Shown one piece after another: positions 1 to 7,424 of a DNA stretch of 10,608 bases (the stretch's first letter is position 1; each line of letters begins with the position of its first letter). Made by a program: the position numbers and the translations under genes. The stretch is taken from positions 1 through 10,608 of the forward strand of contig PLSJ01000423.1 in assembly GCA_003165115.1 (NCBI GenBank), written 5' to 3'. This DNA comes from Syntrophaceae bacterium. GTDB taxonomy: Bacteria > Desulfobacterota > Syntrophorhabdia > Syntrophorhabdales > WCHB1-27. Below the pieces are notes generated by a model, which saw only the letters and a list, made by a program, of their open reading frames with translations, did no database searches and had not been told where the DNA came from.

Positions 1-1151
1 AAATTCGGCGTTTCGGCTCCCAGGCAATTGTGATCGAACACGTTGTCGGCGCTTTCGGCCTTGCCGCCAACCCGCAGGTTCGGACCGTTGGTGGTGCCGA
101 AGATCACGTTGTTTTTGACGAGGTTATCGTAGGTGCTGCCGGCAATGCCGTCGCCATTCTGAATGATGAGGCCGAACGAGTGGTTATGAGAGACGGTGTT
201 GTTGTAAATCCTGTTTTTGGAGGCGGGCCCGTTGGAGGGGGGCGACCCGTGCCTGCCCTCGACGTAGATGCCCGCGCTCACGGATTGGCCGGCGTTGTCG
301 TAAGACACGTTGCCGTAGATCTCCGTTCCGCTGGTAATCTCGTTAAAAATCCCATGGTAGCCATTGTGATGAGTTTTGTTGAAACGGACGATGTTGCCCG
401 GACCGCTAAAATCGATCCATACCCCGACGCCGTTGGCGTTATACGAGCTGTCGTTATTTTCGATGATATTGTTTATGGACGTGGTATTCGTCATCCTGAT
501 CCCTCCGCACCAGGTGCACGCCCCGCCGCACGTGGAACTCTCACAGTTGTGAGTTATCATGTTTCCGCGTACCAGGGTGTATGCCGATGAGGAGAGCAGA
601 ATACCTGTCGCCTTGTTATGCCCTACGATGTTGTCGACGATGGCGTAATTCCGGTTGGTTGTGGCGCCGCCGTTATCGCTTACGTTAATGCCGCAGAGTC
701 CGTTCCCTTCCACGGTGAGGCGTCGCAATACTATATCGCCGCTCCAGCCGGTCGACCAGAACCCGTCCAGGGTCGCATTCCTGATCTCCAGGTCGTTGAA
801 TTCAAGGTGGGACTTTCCGCCTGCCAGCATGACGCCGTACCGATGCCCCGCGGCGTCTATCACGGGCTTCTTTCCGCTCCCGTATGCGCCGAACACGATG
901 GGCTTGCCGGCGGCGCCGGATGAAGGCACGGAGAGTTGTTCCCTCCATACGCCGCCGCTCTCAAAGAGTATCCGGTCTCCGGGGTTGAACCTGAAGCTGT
1001 TCAGCCTGGCTATCGTCCGCCACGGAAAGGCTTGAGTCCCAGGGCCTGAATCGTCACCGGCATTCGATACGTACCAGGTGCGGGCATCGGCGCCCCCGGC
1101 CAGGATACCTCCGAGGCAAGCCAGGACGAGAAAGGCCGCGATCTTCTTCAC
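1..1151 (-). CDS. Secreted right-handed parallel beta-helix repeat protein (3'-partial), candidate polysaccharide lyase/epimerase/binding protein
   Basis: An open frame of 383 codons starts at GTG 1151 and runs off the left edge without a stop; the C-terminus is missing. Residues 1-23 form a signal peptide: Lys2-Lys3, a hydrophobic core at about 4-18, and an Ala-Asp-Ala site before Arg24. A DUF1565-like opening follows (WYVSNAGDDSG at 26-36, PWRTI at 43-47, PGDRILF at 57-63). From about residue 110 to the edge there are irregular short repeats rich in Asn, Gly, His and Ile of the kind that form parallel beta-helix coils (for example ITHN, IENND, NGYHGIFNEI at 263-272, IYNNTVSHN). Cysteines 203, 208, 212 and 215 make a CX4CX3CX2C insert between coils. 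The start lies 2 bases after the stop of the upstream glycosyltransferase, so it is probably cotranscribed and translationally coupled. Related folds cut, epimerise or bind polysaccharides; activity here is inferred. The signal peptide and fold are clear, the catalytic role is not. Confidence 0.87.
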   Translation of the reverse strand, partial: MKKIAAFLVLACLGGILAGGADARTWYVSNAGDDSGPGTQAFPWRTIARLNSFRFNPGDRILFESGGVWREQLSVPSSGAAGKPIVFGAYGSGKKPVIDAAGHRYGVMLAGGKSHLEFNDLEIRNATLDGFWSTGWSGDIVLRRLTVEGNGLCGINVSDNGGATTNRNYAIVDNIVGHNKATGILLSSSAYTLVRGNMITHNCESSTCGGACTWCGGIRMTNTTSINNIIENNDSSYNANGVGVWIDFSGPGNIVRFNKTHHNGYHGIFNEITSGTEIYGNVSYDNAGQSVSAGIYVEGRHGSPPSNGPASKNRIYNNTVSHNHSFGLIIQNGDGIAGSTYDNLVKNNVIFGTTNGPNLRVGGKAESADNVFDHNCLGAETPN

Positions 1152-1153
1152 GG

Positions 1154-2173
1154 CTATCCCGCAGCCCTTTCGGAGCCGTTGGAACCCGATGAAAACGTTT
1201 GCCGTTCTTTCCGGAATTCCAATCGACTGAAGAAACGGTCGGGTTGAACGAGCCGGGGCATGAGCCGGTGAAACGCATGCATCGTGTAGCCCACGGCCCG
1301 CCAGAGGAGGCATTTCTGTTCCAGCAGCCTCGCCTCGTCGCCCCGCATCCATGCCAGGACAAAAATGGGCGTGGTGATCATGACGGCCCGGCCTATCCTG
1401 GCGATACAGGCGAGCGTCGTTCTGGCAAGCCCCCATTCGAGGTAGTCCCTGTATGCGAAGTTATCTCCCACGCGCTGCGAAGTCCAGACCATATAGTGCT
1501 CTTTCAGGCGATATTCGGGTGTCATATGCCGCGCCACGGCCGCGGGTGCATACCATGTGAATATCCCGGCGGACCGCATCCTCTGGGCCAGCTCCGTGTC
1601 TTCCCCTGCCCGCGCGTGTGATTCGTCGAATCTCCCCGCGACGTCGAAGACGCTTCGCTTCAAAAGGAGGTTTCCCGCGCCGGGAAATTCCTTGCGCCCG
1701 CACTTCTTCCGCTCGCTGCCCAAATCCACTTCCCCGAGAAGGTTGCGAAACGTCCGCGCGAGCCGTGCGACCCGCTCCTGGGGCAAATCGAGCACTCTCC
1801 TCCCGCCCACGCACCCCGCCCCCGTATCGAAGGCGCATGCGTAAAGCTCCCTGAGCCAGCCGGGGTCCGCCAGTTGGTCGTCATCGAAATAGGCTATCCA
1901 CCCGCTCGATGACTCGCTCAGGCCCCTGTTTCTCGCGGCGGCGATGCCCTTCCCCTCCCCGAGAACGTACCGTATGGGGACATGCGACCGGCGGGAGATT
2001 TCCCGGACGACGTTCTCCGTATTATCGGTCGACGCATCGTCAACGATCAGGATCTCGTAAGATAGTGAGCCGGCCGTCTCCTGAGCCACGAGGCTTTTCA
2101 GGGCTTCGCGCAACATCTCCGACCTGTTGTAGGTGCACACGATTACGGTCACGGACGCCTTGTTGAAGTCCAC
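1154..2173 (-). CDS. Family 2 (GT-A) glycosyltransferase
   Basis: This 339-residue protein has a GT2 catalytic domain at about residues 7-220. The opening strand reads VIVCTYNR (10-17), the nucleotide-binding segment is VDDASTDNT (44-52), a DXD-type metal/nucleotide site is FDDD at 96-99, and the acceptor-side acidic pair is Glu191-Asp192 in AGEDTELAQR. The enzyme would transfer a sugar from a nucleotide sugar to a lipid-linked acceptor at the inner face of the cytoplasmic membrane. A hydrophobic stretch at about 259-276 could anchor the C-terminal part; the last ~20 residues are polar. The start is GTG 2173, 21 bases after the ligase stop and preceded by AGAGGA at a 6-base spacing. An ATG just upstream (2187) is out of frame and meets a stop within four codons. 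Sugar and linkage specificity cannot be read from sequence. Confidence 0.93.
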   Translation of the reverse strand: MDFNKASVTVIVCTYNRSEMLREALKSLVAQETAGSLSYEILIVDDASTDNTENVVREISRRSHVPIRYVLGEGKGIAAARNRGLSESSSGWIAYFDDDQLADPGWLRELYACAFDTGAGCVGGRRVLDLPQERVARLARTFRNLLGEVDLGSERKKCGRKEFPGAGNLLLKRSVFDVAGRFDESHARAGEDTELAQRMRSAGIFTWYAPAAVARHMTPEYRLKEHYMVWTSQRVGDNFAYRDYLEWGLARTTLACIARIGRAVMITTPIFVLAWMRGDEARLLEQKCLLWRAVGYTMHAFHRLMPRLVQPDRFFSRLEFRKERQTFSSGSNGSERAAG

Positions 2174-2179
2174 GTTATG

Positions 2180-2185
2180 TCCTCT
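2180..2185 (-). promoter_or_regulatory. Ribosome-binding site deciding a GTG start
   Basis: On the minus strand AGAGGA lies 6 bases before GTG 2173. It supports this non-ATG start for the downstream GT2 glycosyltransferase, in the short gap after the ligase stop codon. Confidence 0.7.
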
Positions 2186-2194
2186 TCATCCGGG

Positions 2195-3487
2195 CTATTG
2201 GTCCGGCTTGACAAAACCGAGATAGAGCAGCGCCACGATGCAAAGAAAGCAGAGTAAGGACGGGGCGACGACGGCCGATTCCAGAAGGCCGTCCAAAGCG
2301 CCAAAGAGAAGCACAACCCCAAAAAACCGATAGCCGCCTGTATCCGGTACCCGGCCGCCCGCGAAAGCCCGGCCGATCCCGAGAAAGAAGATTATCACGC
2401 AGGCAACGGCCCCCGTGAGTCCCAGGCCGAGTGCAATCTCCACATATCCCGAGTGGGCTGAAGATATCGACCATCCCTGGGAAGCGGAAATCTCCTCGAT
2501 GTGCCGGGGGGTCCAAAAGGCACCGTAGCCGTATCCCTGAAACGGCCGCTTTGCAACGAAATCAACGCAGTCCTCCCACAGGGGGACACGTCCCGTCAGG
2601 GTCGTCATGGACTCCGGATCGTCCGACCTGCCAAGCAATACGCCTTCTTCCAGATGGTGAGAAATAGCGTCGCTGAAGAAAAACAGAACGAGAACGACCA
2701 TGATCCCGCCGGCCAGGACCAGGACGGTCTTCCGCCGTCTGAACACCACGCCGCCCCAGTGGGCAAGAAGGGCGAGGGAACCGACCGCCAGGGAGGTCCT
2801 CGACTTTGTGAGGACAAGCAAGCCAAGGGCGAGCCCCGCCGCGGCCAGAAGCGAAGCCCTCTGGGCCCGCCCGGCGCCCTGTGCGAGAAACAGGGTGCCG
2901 ACAAGGAGCAGGACGCAGTTTATGCCCTGCTGGTTGGCGTTCATCCCACCTGCAAAACGGTATTCGGGGTCCAGCGGAAGGAACGTGCCCAGCGCGATTT
3001 CAGCCCCGAGACCAAGAGCCAGATATGCACCGGTGATCGAGGAGACCATCACGACGACCTCACGGACGGAGAAGCTGCGGACAACCGCGGCGGCGCCAAG
3101 GCAGAGCATCGCCAGCGTCATCAGCCTGCGGAACGTGAAGCCGATATCCTCCGTCCATAGGAGGCTCAGAAAAGCCCAGGCGAGGAAGAAGAGCATCAGC
3201 CGCCCGAGCAGGCCCTCAAACCGCATACTGTTGCCACCCTCGGGCTCGCGGTCTCTCGCCAGGAGGCCGAATATCCCCAAGGTCCCGAGAAGGAGAAGAC
3301 TGACGGCGCGCGATACGCTTCCCTCCTCGGCTTGGGTCATGGCTTCCGTCACGTCGCCCTCTTCCCGGACACTCTGGTATATATCGTGCCCATCGACGAA
3401 AAAAAAGATGGCGAAAAGCAGGAAGAGCGCAAGCCAGAAGAATCGCGTCCTCGTCTCCGCGGAATTCTGTATGTCGATGCTATGCAA
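2195..3487 (-). CDS. O-antigen ligase / Wzy-type polymerase family membrane protein
   Basis: This 430-residue polytopic protein has about 12 hydrophobic segments, beginning near residues 16-31 and ending near 405-426. It carries Wzy_C/WaaL-like landmarks: TKSRTS at 227-232 at the end of a membrane segment, then a large periplasmic loop with TGRVPLW (298-304), GYGYGAFW (318-325) and AHSGY (344-348), followed by further membrane segments. Family members polymerise undecaprenyl-linked repeat units or transfer a finished glycan to an acceptor; which one applies here cannot be decided. I chose TTG 3487, which overlaps the stop of the upstream GT2 gene by 8 bases and leaves 15 polar residues before the first membrane segment. 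An in-frame TTG at 3601 would add 38 residues but overlap the neighbour by 122 bases, so I disfavour it. No clear Shine-Dalgarno precedes 3487, which suggests translational coupling. The start is uncertain; the family is clear. Confidence 0.9.
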   Translation of the reverse strand: MHSIDIQNSAETRTRFFWLALFLLFAIFFFVDGHDIYQSVREEGDVTEAMTQAEEGSVSRAVSLLLLGTLGIFGLLARDREPEGGNSMRFEGLLGRLMLFFLAWAFLSLLWTEDIGFTFRRLMTLAMLCLGAAAVVRSFSVREVVVMVSSITGAYLALGLGAEIALGTFLPLDPEYRFAGGMNANQQGINCVLLLVGTLFLAQGAGRAQRASLLAAAGLALGLLVLTKSRTSLAVGSLALLAHWGGVVFRRRKTVLVLAGGIMVVLVLFFFSDAISHHLEEGVLLGRSDDPESMTTLTGRVPLWEDCVDFVAKRPFQGYGYGAFWTPRHIEEISASQGWSISSAHSGYVEIALGLGLTGAVACVIIFFLGIGRAFAGGRVPDTGGYRFFGVVLLFGALDGLLESAVVAPSLLCFLCIVALLYLGFVKPDQ

Positions 3488-4655
3488 CGGACCGGTCCAC
3501 GACGCATAGTTCTTCCATCGTCCTGACTTTCGCGACCGGAAGATAAGTAGGTATGCGGAGCCCTCCCAGGAGGAGGACCCGAAACTTTTGCGTAAGGGCA
3601 AACCCGAACAGCCGCGTCAGCGCGCGGTGCCGGAACGTGCCCGGAGCACGGCCGTCACACGAAAGCCTTCTGAATTCCCGCAGGCACACTTTCCGGAGGC
3701 AGCGGTTCCCCGTGGTGCAGAGCTTGGCGATATCATAATAACGCCGGGACAGCGCATTGCGGTACCCCTCGTCCAGAAGAACGGCTTTCGCCAGAAACCG
3801 CTCCATGCGTCGCACCACGCGGATCCTCGACCGGATCGAGCTGCCGCTGCACCGGCCGCTTATGCCGGTCGCGGACAGGACGAAGTTCGGGTTCTTGCGA
3901 TAATAAACCCATGCGTTCGGGCAGAAGACGAGCCCTCCCCCACACGCCAGGTACCGCATGGCGTACTCGCCGTCGTTGTCGGCCGCCAGGCTCTCATCCC
4001 AGGGGCCCAGCTCCCAGACGTCGGACCGCCGCCAAAGCAGGGAATGGTTCGGCGAGAACCAGCCGGAGAGCCATTCCTTCAGCCATTCGCCGCCATGCGC
4101 TTCATGATGGGCTTCGTACATCCCTATGCGGTCCCCGGCCTTGGCGAAATAGCGCCAGGGGCCGTAGGCGACGGCCTTTCCGGGACCGGACGCGGAGAGG
4201 ACCGAAACCTGCAAGGCAATCTTGCCTGACGAGAGTATATCGTCGGCGTCCAGGAACTGTATGTATTCACCGTGGGACTCCATCAAGCCCTTATTGCGGG
4301 CCGCCGGGGCGCCCTTTTGCCCCTGACGGAAGGAATGGAGACAGACTGTTCCGTCTCCGCGGACGTTCCTGCCCCACTCCTCCAGCACCTCCGCGGTATT
4401 GTCGGTCGAGCCGTCGTCCACGACGATAATTTCCACCGGCCGGTAGTCTTGCGCCAAAACCGAGGCCAGGGCATCGACCAGGAAACGGGCGCTGTTGTGC
4501 GTGGGGATTATGACCGAGACCAGGCCCGGCACGCACTCCGCGCTCATCCAGCCTTTCCGGCAGGCGTTCCACACGCCGCCGGGCACGAATCCCTGGAGAC
4601 GGCCGCTTGACGCGGCCCCTGCGGTAGCCAGGTTATGACCTTCCGGCATCTTCAC
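3480..4655 (-). CDS. Family 2 (GT-A) glycosyltransferase
   Basis: This 391-residue protein carries a GT2 domain at about 45-260: VSVIIPTHNS at 47-56, VVDDGSTDNT at 78-87, the DXD-type motif DADD at 136-139, and an acceptor-side region with Trp219-Asp220-Glu221 and Asn227-Asp228. A basic, Cys- and Arg-rich C-terminal region (about 265-391) follows, with a hydrophobic patch near 357-366. It is probably a cytoplasmic, membrane-associated sugar transferase extending the lipid-linked repeat unit. The annotated start is GTG 4655, with a G-run about 5 bases upstream; ATG 4649 is nearby. An internal ATG at 4547 (residue 37), preceded by GGAAAGG, gives the N-terminal length more usual for GT2 enzymes, so the first 36 residues may not be translated. 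The gene lies 72 bases after the DUF362 stop, the longest gap in the window, and overlaps the ligase start by 8 bases. Confidence 0.92.
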   Translation of the reverse strand: MKMPEGHNLATAGAASSGRLQGFVPGGVWNACRKGWMSAECVPGLVSVIIPTHNSARFLVDALASVLAQDYRPVEIIVVDDGSTDNTAEVLEEWGRNVRGDGTVCLHSFRQGQKGAPAARNKGLMESHGEYIQFLDADDILSSGKIALQVSVLSASGPGKAVAYGPWRYFAKAGDRIGMYEAHHEAHGGEWLKEWLSGWFSPNHSLLWRRSDVWELGPWDESLAADNDGEYAMRYLACGGGLVFCPNAWVYYRKNPNFVLSATGISGRCSGSSIRSRIRVVRRMERFLAKAVLLDEGYRNALSRRYYDIAKLCTTGNRCLRKVCLREFRRLSCDGRAPGTFRHRALTRLFGFALTQKFRVLLLGGLRIPTYLPVAKVRTMEELCVVDRSVA

Positions 4656-4727
4656 GTACCCCCGTCGTTGTCATCGATCTTTTCAATTCCAGCCCCACGA
4701 GCCGTTCTCCGAACGCGTACGCCGCGG

Positions 4728-5684
4728 TTAGTAAAAGCATTTTCTGAATTTGTACAGCAATTTGTGCAAACCGGCCGCAAGGGGAGACTCGTAGCCGACA
4801 TAGGCCGCCAGCCTGGAATTGAATGCAAGCAGCCCAGGGTAATCCGTCCATTTTCTTTTCAGATGGAAACTTTCCTTGCAAACGAAGTCCCGATAATCAC
4901 GGTTGAAGTCGATCTGTCCGATGTTTTCCCGTTGAAGGATAAATTTCAGGTAAGGCACTTTCATGGGCTCGATGCCCATGAGGCGGCAGCACGTGGAATC
5001 GGCGGCAAAAATGTTGTCGGCCACCATGAGCCAGTTCAAAGCGACTGGGTCGCCTTCCAGGGGTCCGCTCCTGTTCAGGCCGTACCTTCCGTCGATGATG
5101 CTGATGGTGGGGGGAAGGGCCTTGTTGATCGCGTATATCACATGCTTGAAATAGGGATGCAGCTTCAGCCTCTGTGCAGGCTCCTGGATCACGCCCCATT
5201 GGTTTTTCACGGACATGCTCACCGTCGTGTTCATGTGGATTTTCGGGACCGGCATGGTAATGAGCAGATCCGTCTCATCGAGCAGCGTTATCGGCAACGG
5301 GACCGCAAGGCTCCTTAAACCGCACCTGCAGGTAATCGTTCGTGAAGGCTCGCCCGATAGGTTCAGCGTGCGCACGCCATACCTGGCCTTGAGCTTATCG
5401 ATCCCGGTCGCCACGAACACCTTATCCATGGAAAACCGGTTGTAGCCGCCTGAGTCCGACTCGCATATCGTGATATTGCGCGTGTAGTCAAGCAGGACCC
5501 TGACTATCGCCTCCAGGGCCGTCGGGCTGGTCATCACGCCTTTGCGGTATACAGGAAACGTGAGGTTGGGTTTAATGCATACGCGCGACGAGGCAGAGAG
5601 CCGGTCGAGTGCGCCGATCCACTTCAGGCCGTCTTTCATGGGATTTGCATAACCGCCCGTCAATCTGTCGAGAAAAACTTTCAT
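4728..5684 (-). CDS. DUF362 domain protein of unknown function
   Basis: This 318-residue protein matches the DUF362 family along most of its length. Visible hallmarks are CIKPNL at 36-41, the strongly conserved central segment PKIHMNTTVSMSVKNQWG at 147-164, IDGRYGLNRSGPLEG at 197-211, and NIFAADSTCCRLMG at 224-237. There is no signal peptide and no 4Fe-4S ferredoxin domain (no CX2CX2CX3C run), although some family members carry one. Cysteines are scattered (36, 74, 119, 121, 232, 233, 269, 316). The C-terminal ~50 residues are basic and aromatic and might contact membrane. ATG 5684 lies 8 bases after the stop of the GT4 gene, whose last codons hold a GGAGGGG run that could act as ribosome-binding site at a long spacing. 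Its position between three glycosyltransferases suggests a part in making or modifying the same glycan, but no reaction is established and I do not assign one. Confidence 0.85.
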   Translation of the reverse strand: MKVFLDRLTGGYANPMKDGLKWIGALDRLSASSRVCIKPNLTFPVYRKGVMTSPTALEAIVRVLLDYTRNITICESDSGGYNRFSMDKVFVATGIDKLKARYGVRTLNLSGEPSRTITCRCGLRSLAVPLPITLLDETDLLITMPVPKIHMNTTVSMSVKNQWGVIQEPAQRLKLHPYFKHVIYAINKALPPTISIIDGRYGLNRSGPLEGDPVALNWLMVADNIFAADSTCCRLMGIEPMKVPYLKFILQRENIGQIDFNRDYRDFVCKESFHLKRKWTDYPGLLAFNSRLAAYVGYESPLAAGLHKLLYKFRKCFY

Positions 5685-5692
5685 AGCACCGC

Positions 5693-6823
5693 TTAACCCC
5701 TCCCGAAGGTATCGACGAACATATCCTCGTATGCCGCGCGCATCTTCTCCACGCTGTATTCTTTCAGGAACCGCTCCCGGCCCCGTTCACCCATCTCTTC
5801 CCTTAGCCGGGGGCTCGTGATGAGTATTCTCAGCTTGTCGGCGAGCGACCGGTGGTCCTTGACGGGTACGACGAAGCCTGTCGCGCCGTCCTCTATGATC
5901 CCCTGAATGCCCCTCCATTTCGTTCCCACCACGGGCAGCCTGAACATCATGGCTTCGACGACCACTATGCCGAAGCTCTCGAAAGGCGCGAAAGAAGGAT
6001 AGCAAAAGACGTCGCTTTCACCGAAGGTTTTCCACTTTTTCTCGCCCACCAGCACGCCGGGAAAAAGAAAAGAACCCGTCAGTCCGTTGCTCTCCAGAAA
6101 CCGAAAAACAAAGTCCCTGTAGCTCGAAGAGACAAATTCACCGACGCAGACCACCCGGAACGGCAATCTTTCCGCATTGAGCGCCGATGCCGCCTCCAGC
6201 AGGGTCGTGATGCCTTTATCAGGTCCGATGAGACCGACGTAGAGGACCTGGACCACGTCCTTTTCCATATTCCGGGGGGCATTCCCGAAGAGAGTGAACT
6301 CGTCCCTGACGCCGTTGGCTATAATGAACGTCTTTCCCGCATTCACGTATTGTCCGTCGGGGGTGCTGAATTGTGACGTTTGGACCGCCGCGTCCACGCC
6401 GAAGAACGACCGCCTGAGCACCCACCCTTTCACTCCCGAGTTGCCGTTCAGACGTTTAGGCGCATAATCGGAGAGCCCGGCCGCGTGAAACACGAGAACG
6501 GTCTTCTTTCTCAGAAGCCGGAGGACAAAGAGCATAAGGGCATCCCGGCAGAAAGGGAAAAGCTCCTTGCCGTTCGACGGCGGATAATGGATAACGTCCA
6601 CTTTCTTGACCAGGGCGACCCACACGGCGCTCGTGACGACCGACACCAGATGCAGTACCTTTCTTACGCTGAACCTGCCTGTTTCGCCGAGGGTCCTGGA
6701 GAAATGCATTCTTACGTGGTAGAGCTCGACCCGCTTGTACTCCCCTTCGAGGAGTGAGCCGATCGCCAGGGCCTGGCCGCCGAAAGGCGGTGGAGTTTGC
6801 CCGAGGACCAATACCTTAACCAT
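5693..6823 (-). CDS. Family 4 (GT-B) glycosyltransferase
   Basis: This 376-residue protein has two Rossmann-like halves. The N-terminal one starts with VKVLVLGQTPPPFGGQ (2-17), whose Gly-Gly loop is typical of the acceptor-side domain. The C-terminal one has VLYVGLIGPDKGI (193-205) and the donor-binding EX7E motif with Glu282 and Glu290 in FESFGIVVVEAM, then GATGFVVP (313-320) and the closing helix RERFLKEYSVE. These are hallmarks of retaining GT4 enzymes using nucleotide sugars. A hydrophobic, basic patch around 55-72 may give peripheral membrane contact. ATG 6823 overlaps the acetyltransferase stop by 8 bases and places the first beta strand at residue 2. An upstream in-frame start at 6904 would add 27 residues unlike the family and lengthen the overlap, so it is rejected. 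Probably it adds one sugar of the repeat unit; which sugar is unknown. Confidence 0.93.
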   Translation of the reverse strand: MVKVLVLGQTPPPFGGQALAIGSLLEGEYKRVELYHVRMHFSRTLGETGRFSVRKVLHLVSVVTSAVWVALVKKVDVIHYPPSNGKELFPFCRDALMLFVLRLLRKKTVLVFHAAGLSDYAPKRLNGNSGVKGWVLRRSFFGVDAAVQTSQFSTPDGQYVNAGKTFIIANGVRDEFTLFGNAPRNMEKDVVQVLYVGLIGPDKGITTLLEAASALNAERLPFRVVCVGEFVSSSYRDFVFRFLESNGLTGSFLFPGVLVGEKKWKTFGESDVFCYPSFAPFESFGIVVVEAMMFRLPVVGTKWRGIQGIIEDGATGFVVPVKDHRSLADKLRILITSPRLREEMGERGRERFLKEYSVEKMRAAYEDMFVDTFGRG

Positions 6824-7424
6824 GCGAGATAACCTGGTCGCGGGAGCAATTGACCACACCTGCGGCGCCGTGGGAGCGCGAAGGCCCCGGCTTCTGCTCT
6901 TCATCGGCTTCCCGATTGCCCGTGCTTTGAAATTTGATTATCCTGGCGGGGTTGCCTGCCACGACGGCATAGGGGGGGACATCCTTCGTAATGACGGACC
7001 CGGCGCCGACGACGGCATGTCTTCCGATGGTGATTTCGCCGATAATCACCGAATTTGCGCCGACATCGACATAATCTCCAATGACGGGAGAGCCGCTGAA
7101 GCTCCCGTCCGGCAGTTGCTTGTTCCCTATCGTGGTGGAGTGGCGCAATTTGCAGCAGCGTCCCAGGATCGCTTTGTCGTTCACCACGAGGGCATAACCG
7201 TGGTCTATTCTGAGGCCGGGACCGACCTCGGTTTTCCAGGGCAATTCGACGCCGAGGAACCATTCGATAAACACCCGATAAAAAATCCCGCAGGGGATGC
7301 CTATCACGCGCACGGGTCTTGGACCTCTTCGCAAGGCGTAGACAATCCTGAACAGGAGCATGATTATCTTCCCCTTGGGGTTGTCTTCGTTGCGAGGCCA
7401 ATCCTGAAAGATACGCAAAGTCAT
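6816..7424 (-). CDS. Left-handed beta-helix (hexapeptide) acetyltransferase, CysE/WcaB-like
   Basis: This 202-residue protein has a helical N-terminal part (about 18-58) and then a left-handed beta-helix at about 65-165 with imperfect hexapeptide turns: VGPGLRIDHGYALVVND, ILGRCCKLRHSTTIG, PVIGDYVDVGANSVIIG, ITIGRHAVVGAGSVI. It closes with the classic VPPYAVVAGNPARIIK (149-164). His75 in IDHG sits where serine acetyltransferases and related enzymes have their catalytic His. It probably transfers an acetyl group from acetyl-CoA to a sugar of the repeat unit; true serine acetylation is less likely given the locus. A hydrophilic tail of about 38 residues follows the helix. ATG 7424 shares one base with the transferase stop (TAATG) and has GGGAG about 7 bases upstream. 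A longer in-frame start at 7499 would only extend into the neighbour and is rejected. Confidence 0.9.
   Translation of the reverse strand: MTLRIFQDWPRNEDNPKGKIIMLLFRIVYALRRGPRPVRVIGIPCGIFYRVFIEWFLGVELPWKTEVGPGLRIDHGYALVVNDKAILGRCCKLRHSTTIGNKQLPDGSFSGSPVIGDYVDVGANSVIIGEITIGRHAVVGAGSVITKDVPPYAVVAGNPARIIKFQSTGNREADEEQKPGPSRSHGAAGVVNCSRDQVISHG

Noticed and set aside
30..1035. Open frames on the plus strand (such as 30-590 and 618-923)
   Set aside because: They lie antisense to the open minus-strand beta-helix frame, which has a signal peptide and recognisable repeats. Their translations show no domain and look like complements of Asn/Gly-rich coding sequence.
1115..1118. Lipoprotein signal at Cys12 of the beta-helix protein
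   Set aside because: The VLAC sequence is only a weak lipobox, and the hydrophobic core continues past the Cys to a good Ala-Asp-Ala cleavage site, so ordinary signal peptidase I processing is more likely.
2501..3509. Plus-strand open frames opposite the ligase (2501-3160, 2700-3509)
   Set aside because: They are rich in Arg, Pro, Ser and Lys with no domain, which is expected opposite a hydrophobic GC-rich membrane-protein gene.
3488..3601. Longer start for the ligase at TTG 3601
   Set aside because: It would overlap the GT2 gene by 122 bases and add a polar, Arg-rich leader before the first membrane segment. TTG 3487 at the GT2 stop fits better, although neither has a clear ribosome-binding site.
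4656..4727. Promoter in the 72-base gap between the DUF362 and GT2 genes
   Set aside because: A TTGAAA-like -35 is present on the minus strand, but no -10-like sequence stands at a proper distance.
6824..6904. Longer start for the GT4 gene
   Set aside because: The extra 27 residues do not resemble GT4 N-termini, which begin with the first beta strand seen right after ATG 6823.
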